Shown here: positions 1-11,880 of the stretch, piece by piece
How positions within the stretch are numbered: position 1 is the first letter of the stretch
Layout: every line of letters starts with the position of its first letter
Assembly (NCBI RefSeq): GCF_902148855.1
Contig: NC_043962.1
Coordinates: 30,060,828 to 30,124,827, forward strand
Direction of reading: 5' to 3'
DNA from: Sphaeramia orbicularis
Taxonomy: Eukaryota; Chordata; Actinopteri; Kurtiformes; Apogonidae
Length of the DNA stretch: 64,000 bases
The notes under the pieces: generated by a model
Told to the model about the DNA's origin: nothing
Database searches by the model: none
Seen by the model: the letters and a program-made list of their open reading frames with translations, nothing else
Made by a program: the position numbers and the translations under genes

Positions 1-2836
1 GTCTGCATCTCAGGAATTCACTAAAAACACTATTCTTAAAATATACACTACTTTAAACCTTTTTTTTTTTTTATAAATTAGGAAATGTGCTGAGAACCTT
101 TATATTTAATTGCCTAAAATGTTTCATCACAGTTTATAAAACAGTACAAATGGCCCTGCTATAACTTCTACGTGGCCACTGTCTGCTGCTGCTTAGTGAA
201 ATTTTGCCGCTGCCACCCGCTGACATAATTTGTTTCACAGTCACCACGCAGCAGCATGAATCAGATGTTGACACTCTAATTTCATGCACACATGGGTGTT
301 TGGCTGAGCCAGAATACTGCTGCATTCCCCTGCCTCTGCAGCTGCCCACTATACCTGCCCTTTGCCCTCCGACACAGCCATGTAATGTATTTAGCCTGGG
401 AGTCACACATTATGACTGATGACTTAACCATAAAGTCTTATGACGTAACTGGGATTTACCTTCACACGCTTTATCAATTTTCATGGTGTCAAAGCAAATA
501 GAGAGATATTCAGTGACAAATTAGAATAACAATTAGAGAAAAAAACAGCCAATTTGTTAAAAACTCCTAAGAATGCTAGCATATGTGCCCTAAAACTAGG
601 ATCCTACTCCTTCCATCTGTCAGGAGAACACCATGTTGCTCTATTTACCACTAAAATAAATCTGTTTACCGTGGTCCACAGCTCCATCGGAAAATATTTG
701 TTTTACTTTGTTGTTTTTAAAAAACTACATGTACTTGCAAGAAATAATAAATATAGCCAGTAGCTAGGTTTCAAAATGCCAAAGCCTTGTCAAGGATTGA
801 CACATTTGCAGAGTATAATTAATGCAACTTCTGTCTATCACTGATTATTTTGCCTCCTCTAAAAGTCAGCGCTGACAGCCTGCTGTAGAGGAGATGAGCT
901 ACCTTATGGTGTTTGGTCCACGTCCTCATTCTGTCAGCACAAAGAGCCAGCATATACTATTTTCAACACTAGTGACCAGCACGATAACACACAGTCTCCG
1001 TTGAAAATATGAAAAGTAAGGGCAGATCCTGATATCTCCTCTTCACGTAGAAACTGACAGCTTCTCCTATGAGTGAGCATAAATCAACAAGATAAACTCA
1101 TAAACAAATAAGTTGTTTGTGTGCAGTGAAAGCCAAACCGTGGCCAGGGTTTTATGAAACACTTGCTTCCTCTTGACAGATATCCAAACAATAAACACAC
1201 TGTAAATAACAGCACCCTGTCCGTATCAGTTCCCTACTTGAGGTTAAGTTGAGTTTATTGCGGAGGCCACTGCCTGCATGCATTAAGCAAATCATAAATT
1301 ATACATGCTAATTACCTAAGGCCTCCACTTTAATGAATTATTTTAATTAAACTACAACATTGGGGTTTTGCATGTGGTCTATATTTCATCCCCTGCCTAA
1401 GATGACCTTCTTTGTCTAAGTGGAACATAGTTGAGAGAACAAGGACAATGCAGACTTGGATTATACAACTGAGTTCATCTTGATGCTACTGAACTGAAGG
1501 ATTAATGTTCAAGCGGAAAGTGGAGACTGTGTATTGGAACGGATCATTTCAGTTAAAATAACAACAATTTATGTGTATTATTGAAATTGAATTAAAATTG
1601 TGTTTTTCTTGCAGATTTTATTTCATATGGACGTCAGGTGTTTGAGATGCTTTTCCCAGTTTTTTTTTCAGTTTCCCTCCTCTCCCACCTGTAATGCGAT
1701 TTCTAATGCCTGTTATTTTACAGTTACATTCAGGCTGAAGGTGATTTTTTTTTGTGTGTGTGTGATTTCACTAAAAGTCAGAAAACAGCATCCGATTTTT
1801 TCTATATTGACTTCATGCCAATGATTTGTAGCATTTTAAGAATTTACATAGAAAATTACTGGACAAGCCTTTAAAATGCAACAGCTGTGCAAAAACAGCT
1901 GGTTATTTATTTTATTTTATTTTATTTTACCGTTGGGGTAATTATGCAAATATTTACTTGTTATCTATAATTTAAAAAATATATATCGATTTTTTTTTTT
2001 TTTAACAAGGCAGAATGTGATAAAAAAGAAAAACAAATATAATGTGTTTCATGGGTCTTTATTAGTGTTTTGTTTTTTATTAGAATTAACTGTGCAAAAT
2101 AAAAATCTTTCTAAACTGCAGGTGACAAAAAAAAAAAAAAAATCAGTTGCAGAATTGAAGCTGATAATCTGCCGTTGCATGTTTCGGTACATTTAATCAT
2201 CTAGAGTTACACACACAAATGCACAAAGTGGGGAAAAAACTAACACTGTTGTACAAACAGTCCACGGGGGGAGGGGTGGATTTAAATTCCAAAAGGGTCT
2301 CGCAGCTCGTTTCCTAGTTCCCCAGTCAGCAATGTGTTTGTGAAAAATAAGTCTTTTTGTCTTGCTGAAAAAAAGGCTAAATCTACATTGGTGGCCCAGT
2401 CTAAGTTTGCTATTCTTTGCACTTTCAATTCATGTGAATGAGGGAGAATGAAGTGGCCCGAGACCCTTTATTTGATCTACTCATTGCATAAAGTGACGGA
2501 ATTCTAATGTATTTGTTTAATACCCCGAAATAGGCTGTTGCTTTCTATAGGGGAGGCAGATAAAGCGCTATATATATTTTTTTATTTAGCATTAAAAAAA
2601 ACAAACAAAAAAACCCAAACCCGAATAGGTTGCTGTGTAAACGTGTTTTGCGCTTTCTCGCCGTCTCTCTTTATATAAAACTGTTGAATAAGGAGGGGAA
2701 AAAATGCAGACCGAGAAAGTTGCAACCACTGAATGGAAGAAATAGCATCACACTTATTTATTCAGGGTCTATAGTCGGAGATATGCAACAATATAAATTC
2801 AGACGCAGCTTGTGCTATTTGCAGCTTTTGTAAATG
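1..2836. other. foxb1 3' flank, no gene seen
   Basis: AT-rich non-coding DNA to the left of foxb1. No coding exon with recognisable homology or phase-consistent splice sites was found on either strand; the short open frames are isolated and of low complexity. It contains several A/T homopolymers (near 60-72, 1991-2003 and 2127-2140) and one conserved-looking block, listed separately. The next gene expected on this side from human 15q22 would be ANXA2, but no annexin exon is visible. Confidence 0.6.
1230..1430. promoter_or_regulatory. Candidate conserved non-coding element downstream of foxb1
   Basis: A block of non-repetitive, AT-rich sequence with several homeodomain-type cores (GCTAATTAC near 1308, TTTTAATTAAAC near 1340) and a CTGCATGCAT palindromic stretch. 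It has no simple repeats, unlike its surroundings. This look is typical of developmental enhancers, but conservation cannot be measured here. Confidence 0.3.
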
Positions 2837-2842
2837 TTTATT
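2837..2842 (-). terminator. Possible foxb1 polyadenylation signal
   Basis: AATAAA on the minus strand (TTTATT on the plus strand), about 1.37 kb past the foxb1 stop. It is the first clear canonical hexamer I noticed downstream. There is no transcript evidence, and AT-rich DNA produces such hexamers by chance. Confidence 0.2.
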
Positions 2843-3014
2843 GTTGGGCTTAATTGTGTTTAGTCTACAGCTTGATGAATGAGCCCAGTTGTCTGTGCTG
2901 TGACCATGGCATCGCAACTCCATGCATCCTAATCGACTGCACGATTCATTTCTCTCCACACAGCTTCTGTGAGCTCTCACACTCTGAAATCAAACAGGTC
3001 CGGATGCAAAACAC

Positions 3015-3015
<1 letters not shown>

Positions 3016-3071
<56 letters not shown>
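3016..3071. repeat. (ATT)n microsatellite
   Basis: About 18 uninterrupted ATT units. It is the reverse complement of the (AAT)n tract at 3130-3188, so the two can pair as a long stem. Confidence 0.95.
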
Positions 3072-3107
3072 CACTTAAATTTTTTTAGCATTAGAAATAA
3101 TACGACT

Positions 3108-3128
3108 AACAACAACAACAACAACAAC

Positions 3129-3188
<60 letters not shown>
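3108..3188. repeat. Compound (AAC)n-(AAT)n microsatellite
   Basis: About seven AAC units run directly into about 19 AAT units. The AAT part is complementary to the ATT tract about 60 bases to the left. If the foxb1 transcript extends this far, the pair lies in its 3' UTR. Confidence 0.95.
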
Positions 3189-3189
<1 letters not shown>

Positions 3190-4207
3190 TGACAACAGCA
3201 ATAAATGACAATATTCGTGATTAAATCTGCAGAAACATTTTGATTGTTTACTCCACTTTTAATGAGAAAATATTTCGATGACCACTTTTTTTTCCCCAAT
3301 TCATTGCAGACTTGTTTGCACACTTTTCAAAAGCACGCATGCTTGCAAAAATAAACAAACAAAAACCAAACATCAACAACAACAGTGACAACACAAATTT
3401 ATAATGCATGCTTTACCTAACAAAAAAAATAAAAATTAAAAAAAAAAAGTACAAATTTACAGCATCTGATACACATGGTCACCACAGCCTTTTAAATTAA
3501 ATGCTTCACAGAACATTTTCTGGAAAATAGATATCTAAAACATAAAACTAAAAAGTGCATTTTACAACATTTCAGTATCAGTTATTTGCAATATTCACAT
3601 CTTGCATTTTGAGGACGTCTTACAATACTACTTTTCAATTTTGAAAAGATTTCATATCTCAGTTTGCTTTCTTTTTACATGGATGGTAAGAACAAATCTA
3701 AATCCTATTCCTATTTGGTATACCCTTATCCATCATTCCAGTATTAAAAGCAAACAAAAACACAGAGCCATTGCCTCGCAATTTCATTGACATTACAGTG
3801 GTCACACAGAAACGGTGCAAAAGTTTTGCTATCGGAATAAACTGAAAATCTGCAAACACTTAAAATCAGAGTTGATGGTGCCAGAAACATATTTCCATTG
3901 ATCTTCCTCTGTGGCTCCACTTTCAACACTCACATTTCACAATAAAATGAAAAATAGAACTATCAAATAATTTATATTTTGAAGAGCAATACTTCGCTGT
4001 GCGATTCTGTGCTGGACTTCTATGACACAATTTTTAAAGCGACACATTCAACACATACACAAATAAATCGATATGCAACTGCAACTCGCCTTGATAGTTT
4101 CCGACGACAGAAAATATAAACTTTGGGTTCGGTAAAGGGGCCTGGGAGCCAGTCAGCAGTTCGTTTTTCTGCAGGGGTGGGTGGGTGGGGGGGCAGAGTT
4201 CAGGTGG

Positions 4208-5149
4208 TCAGTGCACGGCCACAGACTGCAGTGTGGAGGGGCTGGTCAGGGTCTCACTGGGAGTTGCGGGGCTGCTTTGGCTCGTCGCTGTCTGTGGGGA
4301 CGTCGGGCTCAGAGACTGTGGAGAGTTTGACAGAAACGCGGGGAGGTGGGGAGGTAGCGCCGAGAAACCGGGCATGGTGGTCGGGGTGGGCTTGATTGGC
4401 ACAGGAATAGCCGGTAAAGACTGCCCCCCGTGACACAGGGACTTGATGGGCACGCCATAGGCACTGTAGTCGCTACTTGCCATGGAAATTGGGGCCGCCG
4501 TGTCAATCACACTGGTGTTGTACATGTGGGGCCAGGCTGTCGTCAGCTGGTTGTGGAGCGGGTACCCGGCAGACATGGACTGCATGGTGGAAAACGCCAG
4601 ACTTCCAGGGACCTTATACTCTCTGGCGATGATGTTCTCGATTGCAAAGGGATGCTTAAAAGTTGACGTCTGGGACACTCCGAGGTTGTAGGTTGACATT
4701 TGGGGAAGGTGTGTGCCAGTAGCTGCCAGGGCGCTCAGTCTCAGTTTGGCTTGCTGCTGGAGGTAATGGGCAGCGTCCGACTGTTTACTGGGGGCCAAGT
4801 GATCAGAGGCGCCCAACACTTTGAACCTTTTGCGACGTCTCAAGAAACTTCCATTCTCAAACATGTCTCCACAGTTGGGGTGCAATGCCCAAAAACTGCC
4901 CTTACCTGGTTGATCTGGGCGCCGTGGGATTTTTATAAAACAGTCGTTGAATGACAGGTTGTGCCGAAGAGAGTTCTGCCACCTCTGTGTGTTTTCTCTG
5001 TAATATGGGAATCTATCCATGATGAACTTGTAAATTTCACTGAGAGGAAGCATCTTCTCTGGGCAGCTCTGGATCGCCATGGCAGTGAGGGAGATGTAGG
5101 AGTAAGGTGGCTTCTGGTCGCTGTACGTGTTTCTCCCTGGACGAGGCAT
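4208..5149 (-). CDS. foxb1: Forkhead box protein B1
   Basis: Complete single-exon gene, 313 codons, close to the roughly 325 residues of mammalian FOXB1. It encodes a nuclear forkhead transcription factor of the early neural tube, hypothalamus and mammillary region. The winged-helix domain spans residues 12-110. It starts with [16 protein letters not shown], carries recognition helix [15 protein letters not shown] (57-71), and ends in the basic wing RRRKRFK (104-110). Outside the domain, [16 protein letters not shown] (164-179) contains an EH1-like Groucho-binding core (FAIENII), and the C-terminus [15 protein letters not shown]...SVAVH is the FOXB1 signature. FOXB2 instead has long His/Ala/Pro runs, so FOXB2 is rejected. 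The start [12 protein letters not shown] is the invariant family start. Teleosts may carry a and b copies; I cannot say which this is. Confidence 0.96.
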   Translation of the reverse strand: MPRPGRNTYSDQKPPYSYISLTAMAIQSCPEKMLPLSEIYKFIMDRFPYYRENTQRWQNSLRHNLSFNDCFIKIPRRPDQPGKGSFWALHPNCGDMFENGSFLRRRKRFKVLGASDHLAPSKQSDAAHYLQQQAKLRLSALAATGTHLPQMSTYNLGVSQTSTFKHPFAIENIIAREYKVPGSLAFSTMQSMSAGYPLHNQLTTAWPHMYNTSVIDTAAPISMASSDYSAYGVPIKSLCHGGQSLPAIPVPIKPTPTTMPGFSALPPHLPAFLSNSPQSLSPTSPQTATSQSSPATPSETLTSPSTLQSVAVH

Positions 5150-5178
5150 CCTCGATATTTTTCAGAAAAACAAAAGCA

Positions 5179-5198
5179 AAAAAAAAAAAAAAAAAAAG
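5179..5198. repeat. A-tract in foxb1 leader
   Basis: About 19 A on the plus strand (U-tract in the foxb1 mRNA sense), about 30 bases upstream of the foxb1 start codon and so inside the presumed 5' UTR. Confidence 0.8.
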
Positions 5199-5355
5199 AA
5201 CAAATATTCTCCCTTAATTCCTTGGTGAAGATTTTCCGCTCTTCATGAAAACAGCCAGCCAGGAAAAGTTAGAACGCAAAGCAAGTGTGGAGTTGCGTCG
5301 TGCGTAAAAGAGCCAGGTTGTGCGCTTCTGCGGTGTGCAGGCGGTCGGACGGTGC

Positions 5356-5366
5356 ACATTTATGGA
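5356..5366 (-). promoter_or_regulatory. TATA-like element of foxb1
   Basis: On the minus strand the sequence reads CTCCATAAATGTG, a TATA-like box about 210 bases upstream of the start codon. A start site about 30 bases further on would give a 5' UTR of roughly 180 nt. Position and match are suggestive only. Confidence 0.3.
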
Positions 5367-5419
5367 GTGACGGCTGCTGTAAGTCTTTCTTGCAAAGTAA
5401 GTCAACTTGTCCCGCTAGC

Positions 5420-5690
5420 AGAGCTGAATAGACTTCATTTGGCGTCCTTGATAAGACGAGCTAAGTGGATGCCTCCATGGCCTTCCTCTAACCATCTGAT
5501 AGTTTTATGTAGTGACATGAGCAGAAAAGACCCCTGTAGAGGCGCTCCATTAATGTGCCACCTCTTTGCTATCACATGACAATTGCCATGGGAGGAGGGG
5601 GCTGGGAGGAAGGCATAATCTGGTTTCATTTACACCTATTTACATGGACACCTTGGGCCAATGGAAATCATTTCCATTTGAAGACAGAAA
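5420..5690. promoter_or_regulatory. foxb1 proximal upstream block
   Basis: Unique sequence immediately upstream of the putative promoter. It includes an E-box-like CAATTG next to CCATGGGAGG (near 5580-5592), a GGGCCAATGG CCAAT-type motif (near 5655), and a CTCCATTAATGTGCC homeodomain-type core (near 5548). Likely proximal control DNA for foxb1. Confidence 0.35.
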
Positions 5691-6479
5691 AAGGGGTGAA
5701 AAGGCTCTGCAACCGGAATTGAACTGCGATGGCACTCAGTGTGTGAAGGTATGCGCTAATACTTTTTCAGCGGACTTTTACAGTTCCAATTCACAAGTAC
5801 AAGAAGAATGTTAATGTTTGACATGAGAATTATTCTGCATATTGCAATTTATTACACGTCATTATAAAAGACATTATAACATTTGCTTAAATTACCTATT
5901 TCTGCTGTTATTAGGGCAAATGTGCAGAACTGTATAATCCAAAAACTGTTGTAATAAAATATTATTTATGTGCGGATGTGTATGCAAAGAGTAGGTTTTT
6001 AATTCTTTAAAAATATTTTCCCATAAAGTCTGATGCATGATTGATTTTTTTTCATTCTATTATAATTTCTATTACGTATAATTACAATATGAACAGCAAA
6101 AAAGGTGTAAAAATTAAAATTTAGTTTTATAATAAAACACAGGATAATGTTGTTTACGAAATGCAAACACTACAGAAAATAATTTGCCGTGAGCAAGTCT
6201 GGTGATGAGTCGAGTATTAGTTTTTCTCAGCTAATTTTGCCCAGAGCTGAGCAAAGGAAGTAGACGATATGAAAACATCAACACAATGCAAACAATACTG
6301 TTCAAACTGAAACTTCATGAGGCAATCAGGTCTATTGTGTTTATGTAAAGAAGATTCAGAAGTACTTCAGAAATGCAAATAAACCCTTGAGGATGGTGTG
6401 GAGAAAACTGTATAAAATATCCATAAGTCAATTATATGAATGTGAAAACCAAATGGGAAGCCTATTTTGAGCTATTGCT

Positions 6480-6720
6480 ATTCAAGCTTTTGGCCAGGGC
6501 TACCTTTCCGCTTGGAGGGTTTGCAATGCCAAGGACCACACACACGCACACGCAGAATTGCTCATAATTTATGCTAATTTCCCTCCATAAATCCACAATG
6601 CACCCCATCACCAGTCTGACGGATTAGGAAAAGAATCGCATTGCGGGGGACAGCGGGCTATTTTCACCCAGAAACCAGGAGCAGCATGTAGAAGAGCGTC
6701 CTCTCTGCTATGTGGAACAA
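6480..6720. promoter_or_regulatory. Candidate conserved non-coding element
   Basis: Unique block starting CAAGCTTTTGGCCAGGGC. It contains GCTCATAATTTATGCTAATTT (an octamer-like ATGCTAAT core near 6571) and a GC-richer tail CGCATTGCGGGGGACAGCGG. It sits about 1.3 kb upstream of the foxb1 promoter. Conservation not tested. Confidence 0.33.
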
Positions 6721-7369
6721 TCTGAAACTGTGGAGCAGTTCTAAAGAAGGAGGAAGGAGGGAGAATGGGAATTTAGAACAAGTGCCAAAATTAAAATACA
6801 TTTGACAATTCCATAAAAATCAGAAAATTCACAGTTTTCCTTGTGACTTCAGCTTTAAACCCTGTGTCCAGTTTAATTGTTTATTTCCTACAAAGTGCCT
6901 TTTTAACACCTGTCATTTCCTATTAATGTTCAGCTGAAAGGGTTTTGTCTAAAAGGAAGTGGCCCAGTCGACCCATCTCCAACAGCACGGATAATGACAA
7001 CACACTGCCAAGTATCAAACATCTTCTGACATGCAGCCTATTCATCTATTCAGAAAAGTCTGAATGAAAAAAAAAAGTTATATTATTAGGTGTCAGTCAG
7101 ATTAATTTGCAGTTAAAAAATCAACATGCTGCAAAAATATATATATATATTTTTTTTTAACTTGTAATTCTCTGTTTTGTATTTTCCCTATTAAATGCTT
7201 AATCTTTGTTAGTTTTATTAGCCCGTGTTCGCCCCACAAAGTTGCTGTCATGCGTTTTGCAAGTTAACCTGCAAGACGCGCATTAACCAGTCGATCCACT
7301 GAGGAGCAATGAGTGTTTTTTTTTTTTTTTTTTTCCTCTCACACACACTGACGGTGTGGCTTTTTGAGC

Positions 7370-7960
7370 TTCAGGGTTATGGGATATTGGTAGGGCCTTT
7401 TGTCCCTGCCGAATGCACACACTGAAAATACCACCATGACTCTGAATCTGAATAGGGTTTTTAGCTGCTCCCAAACTCCTGAGTTCAAGCAGCAGTAGAT
7501 CAAGTCTGCACTATGTTTGGTCATTTGTAGAAACCCGAACAAAGGTTGGGATAAGCCAAATTGCATTGCACTTGTGAACCGTGCCTCAGTCTGAAGTATC
7601 CTTTATAGCAGGAGGGGACCAAGAACAATTTTGTGTGAGCTTTAAAAAAAAAAAAAGAGGAGCGAAAACAAAGGGCACTTTCTGAAACATCTTAAAGTAG
7701 AGTAGTGAGGCGTGACATTCCCAGGGTGACGAGACACAAAAGCTGAGGTCATGGGGATGAAAAAGAGAATCAAACAGCCACTTTCACACGTCTGCCCTCC
7801 TCTGCTGCACCCCCGAACACAATAGGAAACAAATGTTGTTAAAAGAGGATCGATGCCATTCATCCTAAAGCAGCGAATGATAGCCAAACAATATTGTCAC
7901 AGTGAATCGAGTTGAGATATGCTGCCACCCAGACCCACGGAGGGAGGAAAAAAAATGCTA
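7370..7960. promoter_or_regulatory. Candidate regulatory blocks
   Basis: Two adjacent unique segments (about 7370-7625 and 7675-7960) separated by an A-run. Composition is balanced and repeat-free, in contrast to the homopolymer-rich DNA on both sides. No coding potential is convincing. Confidence 0.25.
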
Positions 7961-8499
7961 TTCAGGGAACGATTAAGAGAAATTTAAAGCGGAGAGTAGC
8001 CTGATCCTCAATGTAAAAAAAAAAACACATGTATTTAAGATGCTTAAATATTAACATTAATTTAGAATAATTCTGAGTTTATCAAATCATAAATAATACA
8101 TTTTAAAAATCTGAATTATTTTTGTGGCATATGCGCAAAAACGTCTGTCACTGTCTATAACTTTTCCTTTTCAGGTCCTGCAGAGCATCCACGATGTTGC
8201 CCTGACTCCAGGCAATGTCGATTAACCGACCAGTGAATAAACAAATCATTGCTAGAGGTGTACAAATCCGGATTTTTTTTTTTTTTTTTAATGCAAACAT
8301 TTCTAATCCTAGTGAATAATGAGTGTAAATTAACGCAATTTCCTATTTGAGTTGTCTCCAGTTTTATCACGCGTGTTATCATTTACTAGGCCTGCAGAAT
8401 TAAAGGGATTTATTTTCTGTCTGGCCTCTGCCTTCAGTATTCGAAGAGTGTGTGTGTATGTGTGTATTTATGCATGTGTGTGTAGGGTAAAAAAAAAAA

Positions 8500-8535
8500 A
8501 AAAAAAAAAAAGAGGGAGGGAGGGAGGGAGGGAGA
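8500..8535. repeat. A-tract followed by (GGGA)n
   Basis: A run of about 22 A (from about 8490) leads into five or so GAGG/GGGA units. Purine-only strand of about 45 bases, a potential triplex-forming tract. Confidence 0.8.
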
Positions 8536-8589
8536 AGGCAGGTAAAACAAGTTTGTTGTCTGCTGCAAACTGACTCTTCCAACCAACCA

Positions 8590-8730
8590 ATGGGTCTGTG
8601 CTTCTAATTAAGTCCGTAGTGATTTCAGCCCCCAGAGATGTTTTACGGTGCAATTAAGGACGCGCTGATGATAAGGTATGAATATTCAGCAGAATGACAA
8701 TTAATTAGCAGACAGAGGGCTCTCCTATGA
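8590..8730. promoter_or_regulatory. Candidate conserved non-coding element with TAATTA core
   Basis: Unique sequence with CTTCTAATTAAGTCC (near 8602), GTGCAATTAAGGACG and GACAATTAATTAGCAGAC (near 8696), plus GATGATAAGG (GATA-type). Three homeodomain-type sites within about 110 bases make it one of the better enhancer candidates. Confidence 0.38.
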
Positions 8731-8839
8731 AACCCTCTTCAATGGCAAATTTAGCCTATATGACGGGATATTCACACTACTTAAAGGCCATCTTCACATG
8801 CCACCCCCCCCCCTTTGGATCCCCTTTTGGAATCTGTAT

Positions 8840-8841
<2 letters not shown>

Positions 8842-8878
<37 letters not shown>
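8842..8878. repeat. Poly-A tract
   Basis: About 37 consecutive A. No retroelement body was recognised immediately upstream, so it may simply be an expanded homopolymer. Confidence 0.9.
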
Positions 8879-8880
<2 letters not shown>

Positions 8881-8949
8881 CGACCAGTAATAACCACCAT
8901 TATTTATTATGATATCATAATATGGTGAAAATATCTTTGTTTATTTTAT

Positions 8950-9180
8950 CAAACAGCGGGATTACCGTCCTGGCAGCCCACTCCATTAGTTGTTTCTGGT
9001 GACATCAGAGGGAGTACCTGGAAGAAGACCTCAGGGCATTTAGAACATATGCTCGGATTATGCTTAATGGTCTAATTACATAAATTAGGCATTCATTATA
9101 CAGCACATCATCTGTAACAGATATCTCAATCGTACAGAGGCGGGAACATCTAATTCAATTTGTCTGTGAATAGTTTTATC
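8950..9180. promoter_or_regulatory. Candidate conserved non-coding element
   Basis: Repeat-free block containing TTAATGGTCTAATTACATAA (near 9064), CTGTAACAGATATCTCAATC and a CATTAGTTG core. It is bounded on the left by the poly-A tract and on the right by AT-rich filler. Enhancer-like in look only. Confidence 0.37.
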
Positions 9181-9598
9181 CAATTAAACACTAAAAGACG
9201 TTGAAAAAAAAAAACATGCATTATTTGTGGATTTTTACATGAACACTATTAGAATTTTTTATTTTTTTAATTTTATGTTTAATTTGATTTTTGCTTCTAC
9301 GTGTCATTTGCAGCAGTTTCACTCTCTGACCATCAGATGGGGACAGGCTCTATAATCTGAACTAGTCATGCTTATTCTGTTATAAAGTAGGTTGATAATC
9401 TTATGTAATTTAATGTACCTTATTATCTCATCCATCACATGAAAGTGTGCCCCCAGTGATTCAATCCATGAATTATTTAGAGGCAAAGCTGATGTGTTAA
9501 ATCAGTCATAGTTGGTTTGGAGGGTCAATGTGACATTTTTTTCTTACTATCGAATCTAACAATCTACAGTATATTCATGTATTTGTGTCTACGTGTGT

Positions 9599-9608
9599 GC
9601 TTGTGTGT

Positions 9609-9651
<43 letters not shown>

Positions 9652-9663
9652 TGTGTGTGTGTA
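9599..9663. repeat. (GT)n microsatellite
   Basis: About 30 GT units with a few interruptions (one GTATGT, one GGGT). The reverse strand yields a meaningless Thr-His repeat frame. Confidence 0.95.
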
Positions 9664-11589
9664 GGAGGGGTGTCCCAGTTCATTGGCTCCATATGGTAAG
9701 AAACAGCAGGACTGATGAGTGTACTACCTGAGGTCCGTGTTTGTGCTGTCGACTGTAACCAAAACACAGGCCCCTGACCCCCTGCATAATTCATTATAGA
9801 CAAGACAGTACGGCTCACACTATCATTTCATCATTTAGCTTTTGGTGACAGATGACTCCGGAACAACAAATCATCCTGTTAAACTACGAGATACTTAGCC
9901 TGCTGACAGATATAAAAAGGGACAGAGGAGAAGAAAAAGGGCAGGAAGAAGGAGGTGAGACAGTAAAAAATGTAAATGTGAAGAAGATGAGAGGAACAAG
10001 CCAGGGTCCATTTCAATATTGAGAAGAAAAGGTCGACCCCTTCACTACTATACTCTGTATTATAATGAACTAGTTATATATGAAGAATAATCTTGGAATT
10101 TCTCGGTAACTGTATACATTGTTTGAAATGAAAGGAGCATGTATTATTGAGCAATGTGAGATCATAATATATTAACAATAAACTTTACAAAAGAGTGAAC
10201 TTTCACAAAGAAGTAGAAAGATGAAAGGTTGTTATGCAAAAAATAAAAGGAAAAAAGGAAGCGGACGGAGTGCTTTGACGTGTATCATCATGCATCTACA
10301 GCTACATAATGACAAAGGATCACAGGATGAAATAATGTTAATGTATCAGCACCATCATAATGCCTTTTAAAATCATAGATCAAACTCCTCCGTGCCATAA
10401 AAGTGTGATAAAACACTGATGAAACCTGACACATGAACTGAAAATCAATACACGGATCAATATGTTTGGTCGTTTTAAGTGATATTGTGACCTCTTGAGG
10501 TCAAAGTTGTATGTTTATCCATGACCCTTCGCCTTTCTTTTCAGTGTTTATTTTTCTATTAGCTATTATACTTTTTATTACCATTTCATGAGTGGGAAAA
10601 TGGTAAATAATTATGTTAGAGGACAGGTATTCTTGTCTGTTTGATCTCTTATTAGTTGCAAGTTTTTTAAGGTATGGAAAATGCCTTAGGATCATTTCAG
10701 AAGAAGTTGACATTGTTGTTTGTTAGACATGTCCCCAGTAACACCTACCAACATGACGCTCCTTTGGGGGTTACTGTGTTAGACTTCTAACTGAGGCAAA
10801 TCCTCTCTTTTTGTGAGCTTGCGTGGTTGGAAGGCACGGTCCTTTGTGTGGCTCATGTTCATCCAGACCTTGGCACTGATCAGAACACACTTAACCAACT
10901 GGGACCAAATGAGGGGCATTTTGTTCTGTCTTTCATCTTATACATGAGGGAAATGCCTGGTCTCTAAGGATGGCTAAAAGAGCCAAAGACCAGAACAACA
11001 CAATACGCATTAACAATATGTGAGTGTTTACATCACACATAAACAAAAACACACCGCTGAAGCTGGGAACACCCACAGGGAAGGTAACAGGATAAAAAAA
11101 TAAAACAAAAAAAATTTAAAAGTTTGCAAGTATATTCCTGGACAAATTAGAGCATCTAAACTGGGCTTTGGTCTTTCTGACCTACATCTGCAAGGTGGCT
11201 CTTTAAATAGAGACAGTGACCCCGTCTGGAAGGAAAACCCTTTGTTTTAATGTCACTTATTATTTGCATTTTACTAGACAGGGCAGAAGGCGCCGTGGCC
11301 GTGTTCAGTCCTTTGCTCATGGGTGACTAACACAATGACCAATCACCAAGTGCCACTCCTATTGATATATTTTAATTGGTGTGTGATATATGCTGCTGTA
11401 ACACTCAAATTTGCATTGCTAAGCATAAACGAGCCTCACAGTAAATCACAAAGCGCTTTAAACAGAAACGCAAACAAGCAATGTTGCATGGTACGCTTTG
11501 CACTGGCCCTTTATGGTTGACCAGCTCAATGTGCCTCCTGCTGAAAGGTAATATGCATGACACATTTCCAGGCACTAATTCATTTGTTT

Positions 11590-11880
11590 AGTAACAGAGG
11601 AGCTAACCTGTGCTGAAAACATTGGTGCGGTGAGGAAAAACATAAAGGTCCTGTTAATCCATGGCTAATCAAAAGGGCACAAGAAACAACCCCACACCAG
11701 GATTCTGTCATATTAATTAAAGTAAGGCTTAAATATTTGTAGGTCTATAAAAGCTGGAGACAGAGAACAGCGTCGACTCCGCATCATTATTCCACCAGTC
11801 TGCTGTGACACTCAGTGTGAGGATGTAACCCCTTGCTGGCGGCCAAAGACCTTGAAAAGCATGGCTAATATCTAGAGAAA
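11590..11880. promoter_or_regulatory. Candidate conserved non-coding element with TATA-like box
   Basis: Unique block with CATGGCTAATCAAAAGG, CATATTAATTAAAGTAAGG and GTCTATAAAAGCTGGAGACA (TATA-like, near 11741). The TATA-like box with a GC-richer downstream stretch could be a promoter of a non-coding transcript, but no open frame or splice site supports one. Confidence 0.25.

Noticed and set aside
3075-3323. Frames with poly-Ile/poly-Val
   Set aside because: Translation of triplet microsatellites.
4208-5149. Assignment as foxb2
   Set aside because: Lacks the long His/Pro/Ala runs of FOXB2 and has the FOXB1-specific C-terminus [15 protein letters not shown].
4123-5248. Several plus-strand frames across foxb1
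   Set aside because: Antisense shadows of the high-GC forkhead coding sequence.
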